Source: Flavobacterium azizsancarii
Lineage (GTDB): Bacteria > Bacteroidota > Bacteroidia > Flavobacteriales > Flavobacteriaceae
NCBI RefSeq assembly: GCF_027980145.1
Contig: NZ_JAMZNK010000016.1
Coordinates: forward strand, 1 to 64,000
Reading direction: 5' to 3'
DNA: 64,000 bases
Part shown: in pieces, positions 9,255 through 18,413 of the stretch
Layout of the letters: every line of letters starts with the position of its first letter
How positions within the stretch are numbered: the first letter of the stretch is position 1
Program-made: the position numbers and the translations under genes
The notes under the pieces: model-generated
What the model saw: the letters and a program-made list of their open reading frames with translations, nothing else
The model's database searches: none
What the model was told of the DNA's origin: nothing

Positions 9255-10100
9255 TTACCGAATCGCATATCTTAGTTTTAATCCATAAGAAACCAATCTT
9301 ATATTTGAATCTGAAGAATCAAGTATGCTGTTGTATTGCAGTTGCACAGGTAATTCAGGCGCATATTGTACCAGATTTTTGTTTTCTTTGTCTTTATAGA
9401 TATTATTTAATCCGTAATCTAAATAAATGCCTATATAAATTGCGCTTCTGTCACCAAGATTTTGTTTTAATCCGGTTTCGAAAGTAGCAGAATAAGAAAC
9501 GTCTGTGTTCAAATCCTGTTTACTTGTTTTTAGATTGTTTACATTTTCGAAACCTGCAAATGCCGGATTAAATAACTCAACATTATATTGCGGATAATAA
9601 CCACTTGTTGTAAGGTTTTGCATGGTGGTTTCGTACGTTCCACTGGTTGCAAACCCGATTTTGGCTCCTGCTGCAAGATATAATTTTGTTGTTCCGGGCG
9701 TTTCAAATTGAATTCCAATTGGAATATTAACGTATCCTAATTTTTGTGTTTCTCTTAGACCAGTTGCTTTATATCTAAACTGGAAAGCTTCATTTTCAGC
9801 ATCAACAGCATTATATTGTCCGCCAATAAACTGATATTTTGCATCAGATTTATAGGTTTGATATTCCGCACCAATGCCAATACTAAGACCTTCACTTAGA
9901 TAATAGGAATATCGTATTCCTGCATTTATACCATTTCCAGGCACTACATCTCCAGTATTGCTTTTGAGAAATGAAAATGGTCCTCCAACGGCAATTGATA
10001 ATTCCTGTTTTTTATCCTGTCCATAACTATTTAGACCGCAACCTAAAAGTAGAGTAACAATTGATATGGATGTTATATAGTTTCGTATATATTTTTTCAT
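9255..10100 (-). CDS. Outer-membrane beta-barrel protein, PorT-like
   Basis: A 281-residue exported protein from ATG 10100, giving MKKYIRNYITSISIVTLLLG as signal sequence. An in-frame ATG 39 bases upstream overlaps the hairpin and is less likely. A cysteine in LLLGCGLNSYG suggests either signal peptidase I cleavage after YGQ or a lipobox. The mature part has alternating amphipathic strands typical of PorT/outer-membrane-barrel families (AVGGPFSFLK, GINAGIRYSYYLS, KLYLAAGAKIGF, VSYGLKLRYAIR at the C-terminus). It is the last gene of the tail-collar cluster and may anchor or export the giant adhesin, which is inference. Confidence 0.75.
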   Translation of the reverse strand: MKKYIRNYITSISIVTLLLGCGLNSYGQDKKQELSIAVGGPFSFLKSNTGDVVPGNGINAGIRYSYYLSEGLSIGIGAEYQTYKSDAKYQFIGGQYNAVDAENEAFQFRYKATGLRETQKLGYVNIPIGIQFETPGTTKLYLAAGAKIGFATSGTYETTMQNLTTSGYYPQYNVELFNPAFAGFENVNNLKTSKQDLNTDVSYSATFETGLKQNLGDRSAIYIGIYLDYGLNNIYKDKENKNLVQYAPELPVQLQYNSILDSSDSNIRLVSYGLKLRYAIR

Positions 10101-10116
10101 CTTATTTTTTTTTATG

Positions 10117-10142
10117 CCAGTGCTGTTTTTAAATAGCACTGG
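10117..10142 (-). promoter_or_regulatory. Intergenic stem-loop between adhesin and barrel genes
   Basis: Perfect 8-bp stem CCAGTGCT / AGCACTGG with a ten-base loop, in the 48-base gap. On the transcribed strand it is followed by an A-run, not a T-run. It therefore looks like an mRNA processing or stability hairpin rather than a terminator. Confidence 0.6.
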
Positions 10143-10148
10143 TAGATT

Positions 10149-13100
10149 TTATTTATTTACAATTACTTTTAGTGTTTTCTTGATATTGGCAGTTTCAATA
10201 ACAACTACGTACATATTACTTTCTGCATCTGGCAGCTGAACTTCAGTTAATACTGATGAAGATTTCAGCGTTTTTATCAATTGTCCGGAAACAGAATACA
10301 GGCTTATTTGCATGTTTGCCAGTTCCTCTTTAGGAAAATCAGCCTCAACAGTAATCACTTTTCCTGCCTGAATTGGGTTAGGATAAAGCTTAGCTGCTAC
10401 TGATTTTTGTGTAGTGATTTTAGCGCTGCATGTAGCAAGGACTTTTCCGTCTTTAGTCGTCATTTTCGCGCTATAATCAGCTGATGGATCTAATGTATTT
10501 CCCTCAGAATCTCCTGCTGTATAATATTGACCGGTTCCTATTTGTTGTCCATTTTTAAACCATTGGTAAGAAACAAATTCGTACCCACCGTTGGTTTGCG
10601 GATTGTTGTTGACAATAAGAACGTTATTGAATTTTTGACGAACGATGTCATAAAAACCAAATGGCTTTTCTACAGTTAAAGTATAATTGGCCGTTGCAGT
10701 ACCATCCTGAGAAGTAACTACTACATTTTGAGTGTATATTCCCGGTTTTGGTGTAGTAATGGTGAAATTGGCAGAAGGCGTGATAATTGCACTTGTTTCG
10801 TTTAGAATGGCAACATTTACGTTGTTTTCATCACAACTCATAACATACGTGATTTCCTTGGCAGGATTTTGGTAATCCTTGTTTCCAATAATAATTTTCG
10901 CAATAGTTATGTCATTATTCTTGATAACAAGAAGCTGATCGACAGCCTGAGCAGCTAAAAAATTGTCATTACCATCCTGATGTGCTGTAATTAATAAGTC
11001 ACCAGATCTTAACATATTAACTAACCCAATTGCTGAAACATTAGCAGGCGGCAGGGCAGAAGTGTATGTAAAAGAGTAACGAACTGGCAAGCCTGAATTG
11101 GCCGTAGCTTCTAAATTGAAGTCTTTGATCGCTCCAAGAATTTTTGCAGGTATTGCGTCAAAAGTAATTTGTTGTGCAGCCTTATTGATCGTAAGTTGAG
11201 CAGTAAGTGTAACCGCAGAACAATTAGGCGTACTTGCTAGGGGAGATACGATTGCAGTAACAGTATAAACACCAGCATTAGTTGCTCCGTTTTGACTACT
11301 TGCAGTTGGTGTAACAGAATATGTTACGTTAGCTCCAACAGGAAGATTTGCGACTTTTAATTCATGAATATTTCCATCATAAGTAAAGGCTGAATCACTA
11401 AAAGTTACCTGGCTTAATGGAGATGCTATTACATTAATTGTTTGATTCTGAGTCGAAATGTTTCCCTGACCGTCATCATAACTCCATTTAATGATGTAGC
11501 TTCCTACAGCATTGTAGTTTAAAGGGGCAGTGGTTGTACCATTTATAATTCCTGCACAGTTATCAGTAGCTGTTGGCACTGGAATCTGAGAAGATAAAAT
11601 CGAACAAGTACTCGTAATGTCTGGTAGATTTGTTACATCAGAAACGGGTGCCGTAACATCCGGGGTTGTTATTATAGTAACAGAATTTGTTATTTGACAT
11701 CCGTTAGCGTCAGTAATTGTTGCCGTATAATTCCCTGCAGCAAGTCCTGTTGCTGTAGCTGCAGTTCCTCCGGATGGTGACCATGCGTAAGAATAAGTAC
11801 CAGTTCCGCCTGTTGCAGTAACAGTTGCAGATCCGTCAGCTGAGCCAATACAAGTTACATTCGTTTGCGTAACCGCAGCAGTTAATTGAGCTGGTTCAGT
11901 TATAGAAACGTTTTCAGTTGTACTACAGTTATTTGCATCTGTAATTGTTACGGTATAATTACCGGGAGACAATCCTGTTGCTGTATCTGCAGATCCTCCT
12001 GTAGGCGACCATAAATAAGTATAAGCTCCGGTTCCTCCGGTTGCAGTTACGGTTGCAGCACCATTATTTGCTCCGTTACAATTTACGTTTGTTGTTGTAG
12101 TAGTAGCAGTAAATGCAGCAGGTTCTGTTATGGTAAAAGTTTGTGTCGTTTGACATAAGTTGGCATCTTTTACAGTTACGGTGTAAGTTCCTGCGGTAAG
12201 TCCCGTTGCTGTTGCAGCAGTTCCGCCTGTTGGGAACCAAGAGTAAGTATAAGCTCCGGTTCCGCCAGTTACAATTACAGAAGCTGATCCGTTTGTTCCG
12301 CCATTGCAAGTTAGATTAATTTGAGATGGAGTAACTACAATAACAGTTGGTTCAGTAATAGTAAAGTTTTTTACAGTTGAACAACCATTAGAAGATGTTA
12401 TTGTTACACTATAATTACCAGCTGTAAGATTGCTTGCAGTATCTGCAGAACCTCCTGAAGGCGACCACACATAAGTAAAAGGACCTGGAGCACCTGATGG
12501 CACTACCGTAGCTGAACCGGTATCTGAACCGTTACAAAAAACATCTGTTTGTGATGTGGTAGCAACGAGTGTATTGGTTGTATTAATAGTAAAGTTTTTA
12601 GTGATTGTACAACCATTAGCATCCGTAATTATAACACTATAGTTTCCTGCTGCTATTCCTGTTATTATTGCAGTTGTTTGACCCGAAGACCATGAATAAA
12701 AATAAGGGCTTACACCGCCACTAACAGTTACACTTGCCTGTCCAGGTAATAAACAGGTTGCATCTATTTGGCTTGTTGTAGCACTTAAGGTTGCAGGTTG
12801 ACCAATAGTAATTGAATTCGATACAAAACAACCTTTAGCATCAGTAATTTTACAGGTGTAAGTTCCAATTGTAAGACCGGTTGCTGTTGGTGCAGTACCT
12901 CCCGAAGGTGACCATTCATAAGTATAGTTACCATTTCCGCCCAAAGGAGCTACAGTTGCTGTTCCGGTTGCTCCACCATTACATAATACATCTGTTTTAG
13001 TAATTGACGACATTAAAGGTGTAGGTTCATATATTGTAATACTTGCCGTAGTAGTACATGTATTTCCATCTTGAATAGTTACAGTATACGTTCCCTGGGA

Positions 13101-16100
13101 AAGTCCTGATGCAGTTGCAGCGTTACCTCCGGTAGGTAACCATAAATAGGTATATGAACCAACTCCTCCGCTTACAGTAACAGTTGCAGTTCCGTTTGTT
13201 CCTCCATTACAAGAAACATCGGTTTTTGCTATTGTAGGAGATAATGCAGAAGGACTACCAACAGTGACAGGTTGAATCAATATACATCCTTTTGAGTCTG
13301 TAATTGTACAAGTATAATTTCCGGCAGAAAGTCCTGTAGCAAAAGCTGCAGTTCCTCCAGAAGGTGTCCATGAATAAGAATAATTAGGAGTTCCTCCAGA
13401 TACCGTTACGCTTGCAGTACCATTTGATCCGCCAAAACAGCTAACTCCTGTTGAAGCTGTAGTTGCAGAAAGTGCTGCTGCAGGCTGACTGATGCTAAAG
13501 TTTTGAGATGTCATACATCCATTATCATCGAATATCGTTGCAGTGTAATTTCCAGCGGATAAGCCTGAAGCTGTGGTTCCTGTCCCACCAGAAGGAGCCC
13601 AAGAGTACGAGTAAGAACCGGTTCCGCCCGTTACATTTACGGTAGCTGATCCGGTTGTATCTCCATGACAATTTACATTGACAGTTGTTCCTTGAAAAGC
13701 AGTTAATGGAGTTAAAGGTTGTGTTATTATAAATATTCTTGTAGTAAAACAATTATTTTTATCTGTAATTGTTACAGTATAAGTTCCTGCTATCAAATTT
13801 GAAGCAGTAGCTGCAGTTCCTCCAGATGGTGTCCATGAATAGGTGTAACCAGGCGTTCCGCCCGTTACAATTACACTAGCACTGCCTGTCGCGTCTCCAT
13901 TACACAATATATCATTTTGAGATGTAGTTACCGCTAATGAAGTCGGTTTTACAAGTGTAAAAGATTGTGTTGCAGTACAGCCTTTTCCGTCTGTAACTGT
14001 AACAGTATAGGTACCGTCTGAAAGTCCGGAAGCTGTAATTCCTGTTCCTCCAGATGGTGACCATGAGTAAGTATAAGGTAAAGTTCCTCCTGTAACTGCA
14101 ACTGTTGCAGATCCGTTACCGCCAATATTACAACTAGGATTAATAACTGCGTCCTGAGAAGCTACTAATGCTGGTGGTTCTGTAATTGTAAAGGCTTGTG
14201 TTACTGAACAAGAAAAAGAATCGGTAATAGTTACAGAGTAATTCCCTTGCGTTAAATTCGATATTGTAGGTGTAGTTGCGCCATTCGTCCAAAGATAAGA
14301 ATAGGTTCCGGATCCTCCTATAGGAGTAACCGTTGCCGAACCATTAGCACCACCGTTACAACTTACATTTACTTGTGTTGGAGTAGGATTTATAGCTGTT
14401 ACTGATCCTACTGAAATATTATTGAAAGTTCGGCTACATGCATTAGCATCAGTAACTGTAACACTGTAAATTCCTGTGGCAAGCCCTGAGGCTGTTGCGC
14501 CAGTAGCTCCATTTGACCATAAATAGGTTTTTGTCCCTGTTCCTCCTGATACAGTAATAGTTGCACTACCATTAGATGCTCCAAAACAACTAACAGCTGT
14601 TGTACTTGCGATTCCTGATAGTCCTGCTACTGGTCCGTCTACTGTAATTCCGGTAATAGTAGATGGGCAGCCATTATTATCTGTGATAGTAACGCTGTAA
14701 GTTCCTGCTGTAAGTCCGCTTGCAGTTGCACCGGTTCCTCCAGATGGAGACCATGAATAAGTATATCCTCCGACACCTCCTGATGGAGTAACTGTAGCAC
14801 TACCATTACTTCCTCCAAAACAAGAAACCGGTGTAGTAGCAACAGTTCCGCTAACTGCGGCTGTAGGTCCTTCTACAACTATTCCCGTTACAATTGTACT
14901 ACATAAATTAGCATCTCTAACCGTAACATTATAAGTTCCAGCCAAAAGTCCTGTAGCTGTGGTACTTGTAGCTCCGTTAGACCATAGATAGGTTTTTGTT
15001 CCTGTTCCTCCTACTGCAGTAACAGTTGCAGTACCATTAGAACCATTAAAACAAGAAACCGGAGTTGTAGAAGACGTTGCGGTCAGAGCGGTTGTAGGAC
15101 CTCCTACATTAATATTTGAAATAGTTTTTGTACATAAATTACCATCTGTAATAGTAACACTGTAAGTTCCGGATGCAAGTCCGCTTATGCCAGATGTTGT
15201 TGCTCCGTTAGACCATAGATATGTATATCCGCCAGCACCTCCGTTTGCAGTAATGGAAGCAACACCAGTAGGTAGTCCAAAACAAGCTACTGCAGATGTT
15301 GAAGGAGTTCCATCAAGTACTGGTGGCTGAGTTATTAAGAATGGTCTGGTGATTTGTGTTCCTTCACCATCAGTAATTGTAACCGTGTAATTCCCGGCTG
15401 TAAGATTAGAGGCTGTTGCTCCTGTACCTCCAGACGGTAACCAGGAATAGCTATAATTTAGCGTACCACCAGTTACAGTTACAGAGGCTGAACCAGTTGG
15501 AGCTCCGTTACAAAGGACATTAACTTGTGGGGTTGCTGTTGTACTTAAACCTGCGCCTGTATTAAATGTTAATTCAGCACCATAACTGGTACCTGCACTG
15601 TTAGTAGCATAAGCTCTGTAATGAATAGTCGTTCCAGAAGGAAGTCCGGTAATAGTAGCACTAAATGATCCCGTTCCGGTTCCATTTTGAATTTTGTGAT
15701 CTGCAATGGTTGGAGATGCAGTTGTAGCCCAAACGATTCCTTTTTGTACCATTGCGTCACCACCATTTAGACTTACATTTCCACCCATAAGTGCTGAAAC
15801 AGCCTTAACACTTGTAGCTGTAGTAGTTGTAACTGTTGCAACAATAACAGTAGATACTGCAGGTACAGGGTAATTTGTAGGAATTATTCCTAAATCAAGA
15901 GTTGGAGTAGCAGCTGGATTGTGCAACCAATTCGCTGGATTATTAATGCTAAGTAATAAATTAGCAACAGTACCGGTTAAAGTACCATTGTATTTACTGT
16001 TAGCCAATTCAGGACCAGGTGCCGGAAATAAAGAAATACAAGTTTCACCATTAACTAAGCCAGGTGGTAAGGAACTTTCGTTTCCTCCACTTGCTCCAAC

Positions 16101-16610
16101 TGCAGTATTCCATGTGGTTAATGGGTCGTAATCATTAAGATTATAATCTCCATGAATAGCTGCAATAAATGTCGGCGATGCAGGCTCCGGTCCTGTAGCA
16201 GACTGATATGCGAGTATTTGGTCACCACCAGATAAATTAAAATTAACGCTTTGTACTATTACGACAGAAGACTGAGCAGTTCCTGTTATCGTGAAAACAT
16301 CGTCTGTAGCCGTTTCAATAATAGATATTATTGTACCTGCAGGAGTAAAAGCAGGTACTGTCCACCGTAAATGTGGTTCAGTAGTACTGCCAGCCCAAGT
16401 TCCGTTACCCCATCCTTTTTCGGTTAAGAATAAGACTGTTCCTAAAGTCATATCTTTGAGGGTAATAAAAGAAAAACCATCATTCGCAGTTCCGGTTTGA
16501 TAGCCAATAAAGGCTATATCACCTGGAGCCAGAATAGTTTGGGCATTTGCATTTTGTTGTACAAAGAATGTACATAAAATGACGATAAATGTGAGTAATT
16601 TTCTTTTCAT
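10149..16610 (-). CDS. Giant SprB-repeat adhesin with type IX secretion signal (type A)
   Basis: A 2153-residue cell-surface protein. A signal peptide ends at residue 23-24 (QQNANAQ). An unnamed N-terminal domain covers about 25-250 (ILAPGDIAFIGYQTG, TEKGWGNGTW), then an FN3-like domain about 255-345. Seventeen tandem SprB-type repeats of about 75-80 residues follow (about 353-1655; consensus VSCNGGxNGSATVTVSGG, YTYSWSPSGGT, AGxYTVTITDxNGC). After these come an HYR-like segment, MBG-like and cadherin-like domains, and a type A sorting domain (about 2073-2153, KLYPNPIQAGK to LKVIVNK). It should be secreted by T9SS and fixed on or released from the surface. It resembles gliding adhesin SprB in repeat type but is much shorter. 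It starts 16 bases after the binding-protein gene. Confidence 0.9.
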   Translation of the reverse strand: MKRKLLTFIVILCTFFVQQNANAQTILAPGDIAFIGYQTGTANDGFSFITLKDMTLGTVLFLTEKGWGNGTWAGSTTEPHLRWTVPAFTPAGTIISIIETATDDVFTITGTAQSSVVIVQSVNFNLSGGDQILAYQSATGPEPASPTFIAAIHGDYNLNDYDPLTTWNTAVGASGGNESSLPPGLVNGETCISLFPAPGPELANSKYNGTLTGTVANLLLSINNPANWLHNPAATPTLDLGIIPTNYPVPAVSTVIVATVTTTTATSVKAVSALMGGNVSLNGGDAMVQKGIVWATTASPTIADHKIQNGTGTGSFSATITGLPSGTTIHYRAYATNSAGTSYGAELTFNTGAGLSTTATPQVNVLCNGAPTGSASVTVTGGTLNYSYSWLPSGGTGATASNLTAGNYTVTITDGEGTQITRPFLITQPPVLDGTPSTSAVACFGLPTGVASITANGGAGGYTYLWSNGATTSGISGLASGTYSVTITDGNLCTKTISNINVGGPTTALTATSSTTPVSCFNGSNGTATVTAVGGTGTKTYLWSNGATSTTATGLLAGTYNVTVRDANLCSTIVTGIVVEGPTAAVSGTVATTPVSCFGGSNGSATVTPSGGVGGYTYSWSPSGGTGATASGLTAGTYSVTITDNNGCPSTITGITVDGPVAGLSGIASTTAVSCFGASNGSATITVSGGTGTKTYLWSNGATGATASGLATGIYSVTVTDANACSRTFNNISVGSVTAINPTPTQVNVSCNGGANGSATVTPIGGSGTYSYLWTNGATTPTISNLTQGNYSVTITDSFSCSVTQAFTITEPPALVASQDAVINPSCNIGGNGSATVAVTGGTLPYTYSWSPSGGTGITASGLSDGTYTVTVTDGKGCTATQSFTLVKPTSLAVTTSQNDILCNGDATGSASVIVTGGTPGYTYSWTPSGGTAATASNLIAGTYTVTITDKNNCFTTRIFIITQPLTPLTAFQGTTVNVNCHGDTTGSATVNVTGGTGSYSYSWAPSGGTGTTASGLSAGNYTATIFDDNGCMTSQNFSISQPAAALSATTASTGVSCFGGSNGTASVTVSGGTPNYSYSWTPSGGTAAFATGLSAGNYTCTITDSKGCILIQPVTVGSPSALSPTIAKTDVSCNGGTNGTATVTVSGGVGSYTYLWLPTGGNAATASGLSQGTYTVTIQDGNTCTTTASITIYEPTPLMSSITKTDVLCNGGATGTATVAPLGGNGNYTYEWSPSGGTAPTATGLTIGTYTCKITDAKGCFVSNSITIGQPATLSATTSQIDATCLLPGQASVTVSGGVSPYFYSWSSGQTTAIITGIAAGNYSVIITDANGCTITKNFTINTTNTLVATTSQTDVFCNGSDTGSATVVPSGAPGPFTYVWSPSGGSADTASNLTAGNYSVTITSSNGCSTVKNFTITEPTVIVVTPSQINLTCNGGTNGSASVIVTGGTGAYTYSWFPTGGTAATATGLTAGTYTVTVKDANLCQTTQTFTITEPAAFTATTTTTNVNCNGANNGAATVTATGGTGAYTYLWSPTGGSADTATGLSPGNYTVTITDANNCSTTENVSITEPAQLTAAVTQTNVTCIGSADGSATVTATGGTGTYSYAWSPSGGTAATATGLAAGNYTATITDANGCQITNSVTIITTPDVTAPVSDVTNLPDITSTCSILSSQIPVPTATDNCAGIINGTTTAPLNYNAVGSYIIKWSYDDGQGNISTQNQTINVIASPLSQVTFSDSAFTYDGNIHELKVANLPVGANVTYSVTPTASSQNGATNAGVYTVTAIVSPLASTPNCSAVTLTAQLTINKAAQQITFDAIPAKILGAIKDFNLEATANSGLPVRYSFTYTSALPPANVSAIGLVNMLRSGDLLITAHQDGNDNFLAAQAVDQLLVIKNNDITIAKIIIGNKDYQNPAKEITYVMSCDENNVNVAILNETSAIITPSANFTITTPKPGIYTQNVVVTSQDGTATANYTLTVEKPFGFYDIVRQKFNNVLIVNNNPQTNGGYEFVSYQWFKNGQQIGTGQYYTAGDSEGNTLDPSADYSAKMTTKDGKVLATCSAKITTQKSVAAKLYPNPIQAGKVITVEADFPKEELANMQISLYSVSGQLIKTLKSSSVLTEVQLPDAESNMYVVVIETANIKKTLKVIVNK

Positions 16611-16625
16611 AACATAAAATTTAGT

Positions 16626-17765
16626 TTAGTGACATAAATAAGCATTCTGCCAACCACCCACTTGATCAGGTTTTGTAAATGAAGTAATAGCTTTAGTAAA
16701 ATGCCCATCATTTACAAATGTTTGGATCTTTTTAAAGTTTATATTGCTATTAGCGGAATCAAAATTTAATTGATAGATATGGTGGTTAAATAGTGTTGTG
16801 TTTGTATCCTTATCAAATTCAATATTTCCTCTGGGACCTGCAATTTCTAATTTTTTAATTTCTTCAATTAAAGAATTTATCTGAAGGTTGTTGTCGGTAT
16901 TAAGAAGGATGTTTTTTAATATTAGCCCGTTTTCATAGCCTAAAATCGAAAATAAGGATGGATTCTCGGAGTATTTGTCTTTATACTCATTAGTAAAGTT
17001 CGTTGTATCAGTATCATTTTGCATCCAGGAACTTACTACGTAAAGTTCGTACTGGGTATTTTTATATTCTTGTAAAATTGTATCATTAATAAAAAATGGA
17101 GTTACATAAAAGGGATACTTTTGAGTAATTTTATTTTGGTTTACAAAATTGGCATTTTCCTCAGAATACAAACCACTATAGAAAGCAAAAACAGCATCCG
17201 GTTCATGAGTATTAATAAATTGATCCATATGTGCAGACTCATTTTCTCTGGGTACAAAAGGAGTAATATAATGTCCTGAAAAAAGATTTTTTTCTTTAAA
17301 ACCATATTCAATTGCAGATAACATACCATAGCCGGAATCATAGAATGAGGTAGAGCTTACAATTTTTTGATAGTTTTTAGTTTTTAGATAATTGCCCAAA
17401 TGATAGCACGATTCTGCTAAACCAAAAGAATTAATGTAAACTCCTTTATAAGTTTGCGTTTCGTAAGGCATCGTTGCTCCAATTTCTGCGGCAAGCAATA
17501 AAATATCATTATTCGAAGCATAATTATAAACTTCGGCTATGTTATGATGGCCAAAAAAGCCAATGATAATAGATACATCTTCCTGAAAATTTAATTTTTG
17601 TATTTTCTCAATTATCATTTTCTCATCTGCACCAATTCCAATACTTTCAACAAAAAATTTAACATTGAGATTATTAAGTTTTAAACCTCTCATAAAGTCT
17701 CTGTCTAATGTTGGATATTGCCGTGATTTTGGAATTAGAATTCCTATTTTAATAGTGTTGGCCAT
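16626..17765 (-). CDS. Type 1 periplasmic-binding-fold protein without signal peptide
   Basis: A 379-residue protein with the fold signature of the branched-chain amino acid/urea/amide binding family (KIGILIPKSRQYPTLDRDFMRGLKL, IIIGFFGHHNIAEVYNYASNNDILLLAAEIGA, DAVFAFYSGLYSEENANFVNQ, LFSILGYENGLILKNIL, GPRGNIEFDKDTN). The N-terminus begins directly with the first beta strand, with no signal peptide or lipobox, so it should be cytosolic like the amide sensor AmiC. No permease or ATPase genes are nearby. The chain ends in an unusual ..GGWQNAYLCH. It lies between the tail-collar gene and the adhesin, which suggests a sensing or assembly role. That is inference. Confidence 0.75.
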   Translation of the reverse strand: MANTIKIGILIPKSRQYPTLDRDFMRGLKLNNLNVKFFVESIGIGADEKMIIEKIQKLNFQEDVSIIIGFFGHHNIAEVYNYASNNDILLLAAEIGATMPYETQTYKGVYINSFGLAESCYHLGNYLKTKNYQKIVSSTSFYDSGYGMLSAIEYGFKEKNLFSGHYITPFVPRENESAHMDQFINTHEPDAVFAFYSGLYSEENANFVNQNKITQKYPFYVTPFFINDTILQEYKNTQYELYVVSSWMQNDTDTTNFTNEYKDKYSENPSLFSILGYENGLILKNILLNTDNNLQINSLIEEIKKLEIAGPRGNIEFDKDTNTTLFNHHIYQLNFDSANSNINFKKIQTFVNDGHFTKAITSFTKPDQVGGWQNAYLCH

Positions 17766-17774
17766 AAAAGGAGA

Positions 17775-17806
17775 TTAAAAAAACAGAGGCACTATTGCCT
17801 CTGTTT
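17775..17806 (-). terminator. Hairpin terminator between tail-collar and binding-protein genes
   Basis: On the minus strand AAACAGAGGCA / TGCCTCTGTTT forms an 11-bp stem followed by a run of seven T. It would end most tail-collar transcripts, so the downstream genes are expressed by read-through or from their own promoter. Confidence 0.8.
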
Positions 17807-17819
17807 CATTTTGAATTTA

Positions 17820-18413
17820 TTAATTTCTAGAAGGAAAAACACCTGATGTAGCTATGGAATAATTTACAACCAGATAAGGATTTAGTATCGGAAATGGTTG
17901 ATTGCCTCCAGCTATAGCGGTAGTACCGCTAATTGTAGAGGTTAGACCGGCAATTTTATTTGATGTTCCTCCTGGTTCACTATATATGCTAGGAACATCA
18001 CCAGCTGCAGCAAAAGTATTTTTACCGTTATCAGTTTCATTAGTTATTGTTCCTCCGCTTAATGCATTAGCTCCGGTAGTTATAGTAGCTTGGCCAGCAT
18101 TTGTTCCTGACACAAGATTGTGTACGTGTCCCGGGACATTATTTATTGTTAATGTAATGTTTTCATTTCCGTTTCTTTCTCCTATAACGTAGTTACTTAA
18201 ACCGGGTCCTTGTCCCTGACCTATAAGAGTTCTTCCTCTTAAGTCAGGTATAGCAAATGTATTTATTCCATCACCTCCATAGTATGTTCCTATTAAGGCA
18301 TAAAGAGCACTGTTTTGTGATACGGACAAAAGTTGTCCGTTACAAAGAAGCCAGCCTTGTGGGTTAAAGTTAAATCCAAAAGCTAGAATTGTTCCTAGAA
18401 AAATGTCGCTCAT
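17820..18413 (-). CDS. Phage tail collar domain protein (microcystin-dependent-protein type)
   Basis: A 197-residue protein. Its first 65 residues match the tail collar family (GTILAFGFNFNPQGWLLCNG, then YALIGTYYGGDGINTFAIPDLRGRTLIGQG). A Gly/Thr/Asn-rich middle (GTNAGQATITTGANALSGG) and the conserved end PILNPYLVVNYSIATSGVFPS follow. In phage these domains form receptor-binding tail fibres. In Bacteroidota and cyanobacteria many copies are chromosomal and of unknown function. There is no signal peptide and no other phage gene nearby. It is the promoter-proximal gene of the cluster, with a terminator just after it, so it may be made in excess over the downstream genes. Confidence 0.9.
   Translation of the reverse strand: MSDIFLGTILAFGFNFNPQGWLLCNGQLLSVSQNSALYALIGTYYGGDGINTFAIPDLRGRTLIGQGQGPGLSNYVIGERNGNENITLTINNVPGHVHNLVSGTNAGQATITTGANALSGGTITNETDNGKNTFAAAGDVPSIYSEPGGTSNKIAGLTSTISGTTAIAGGNQPFPILNPYLVVNYSIATSGVFPSRN

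Noticed and set aside
11650..15550. CRISPR-like regular repeats
   Set aside because: The periodicity is coding SprB repeats of about 230 bases in frame, not short palindromic repeats with unique spacers.
17820..18413. Prophage remnant around the tail collar gene
   Set aside because: No other phage structural, lysis, integrase or replication genes are near; chromosomal collar proteins are common in Bacteroidota.
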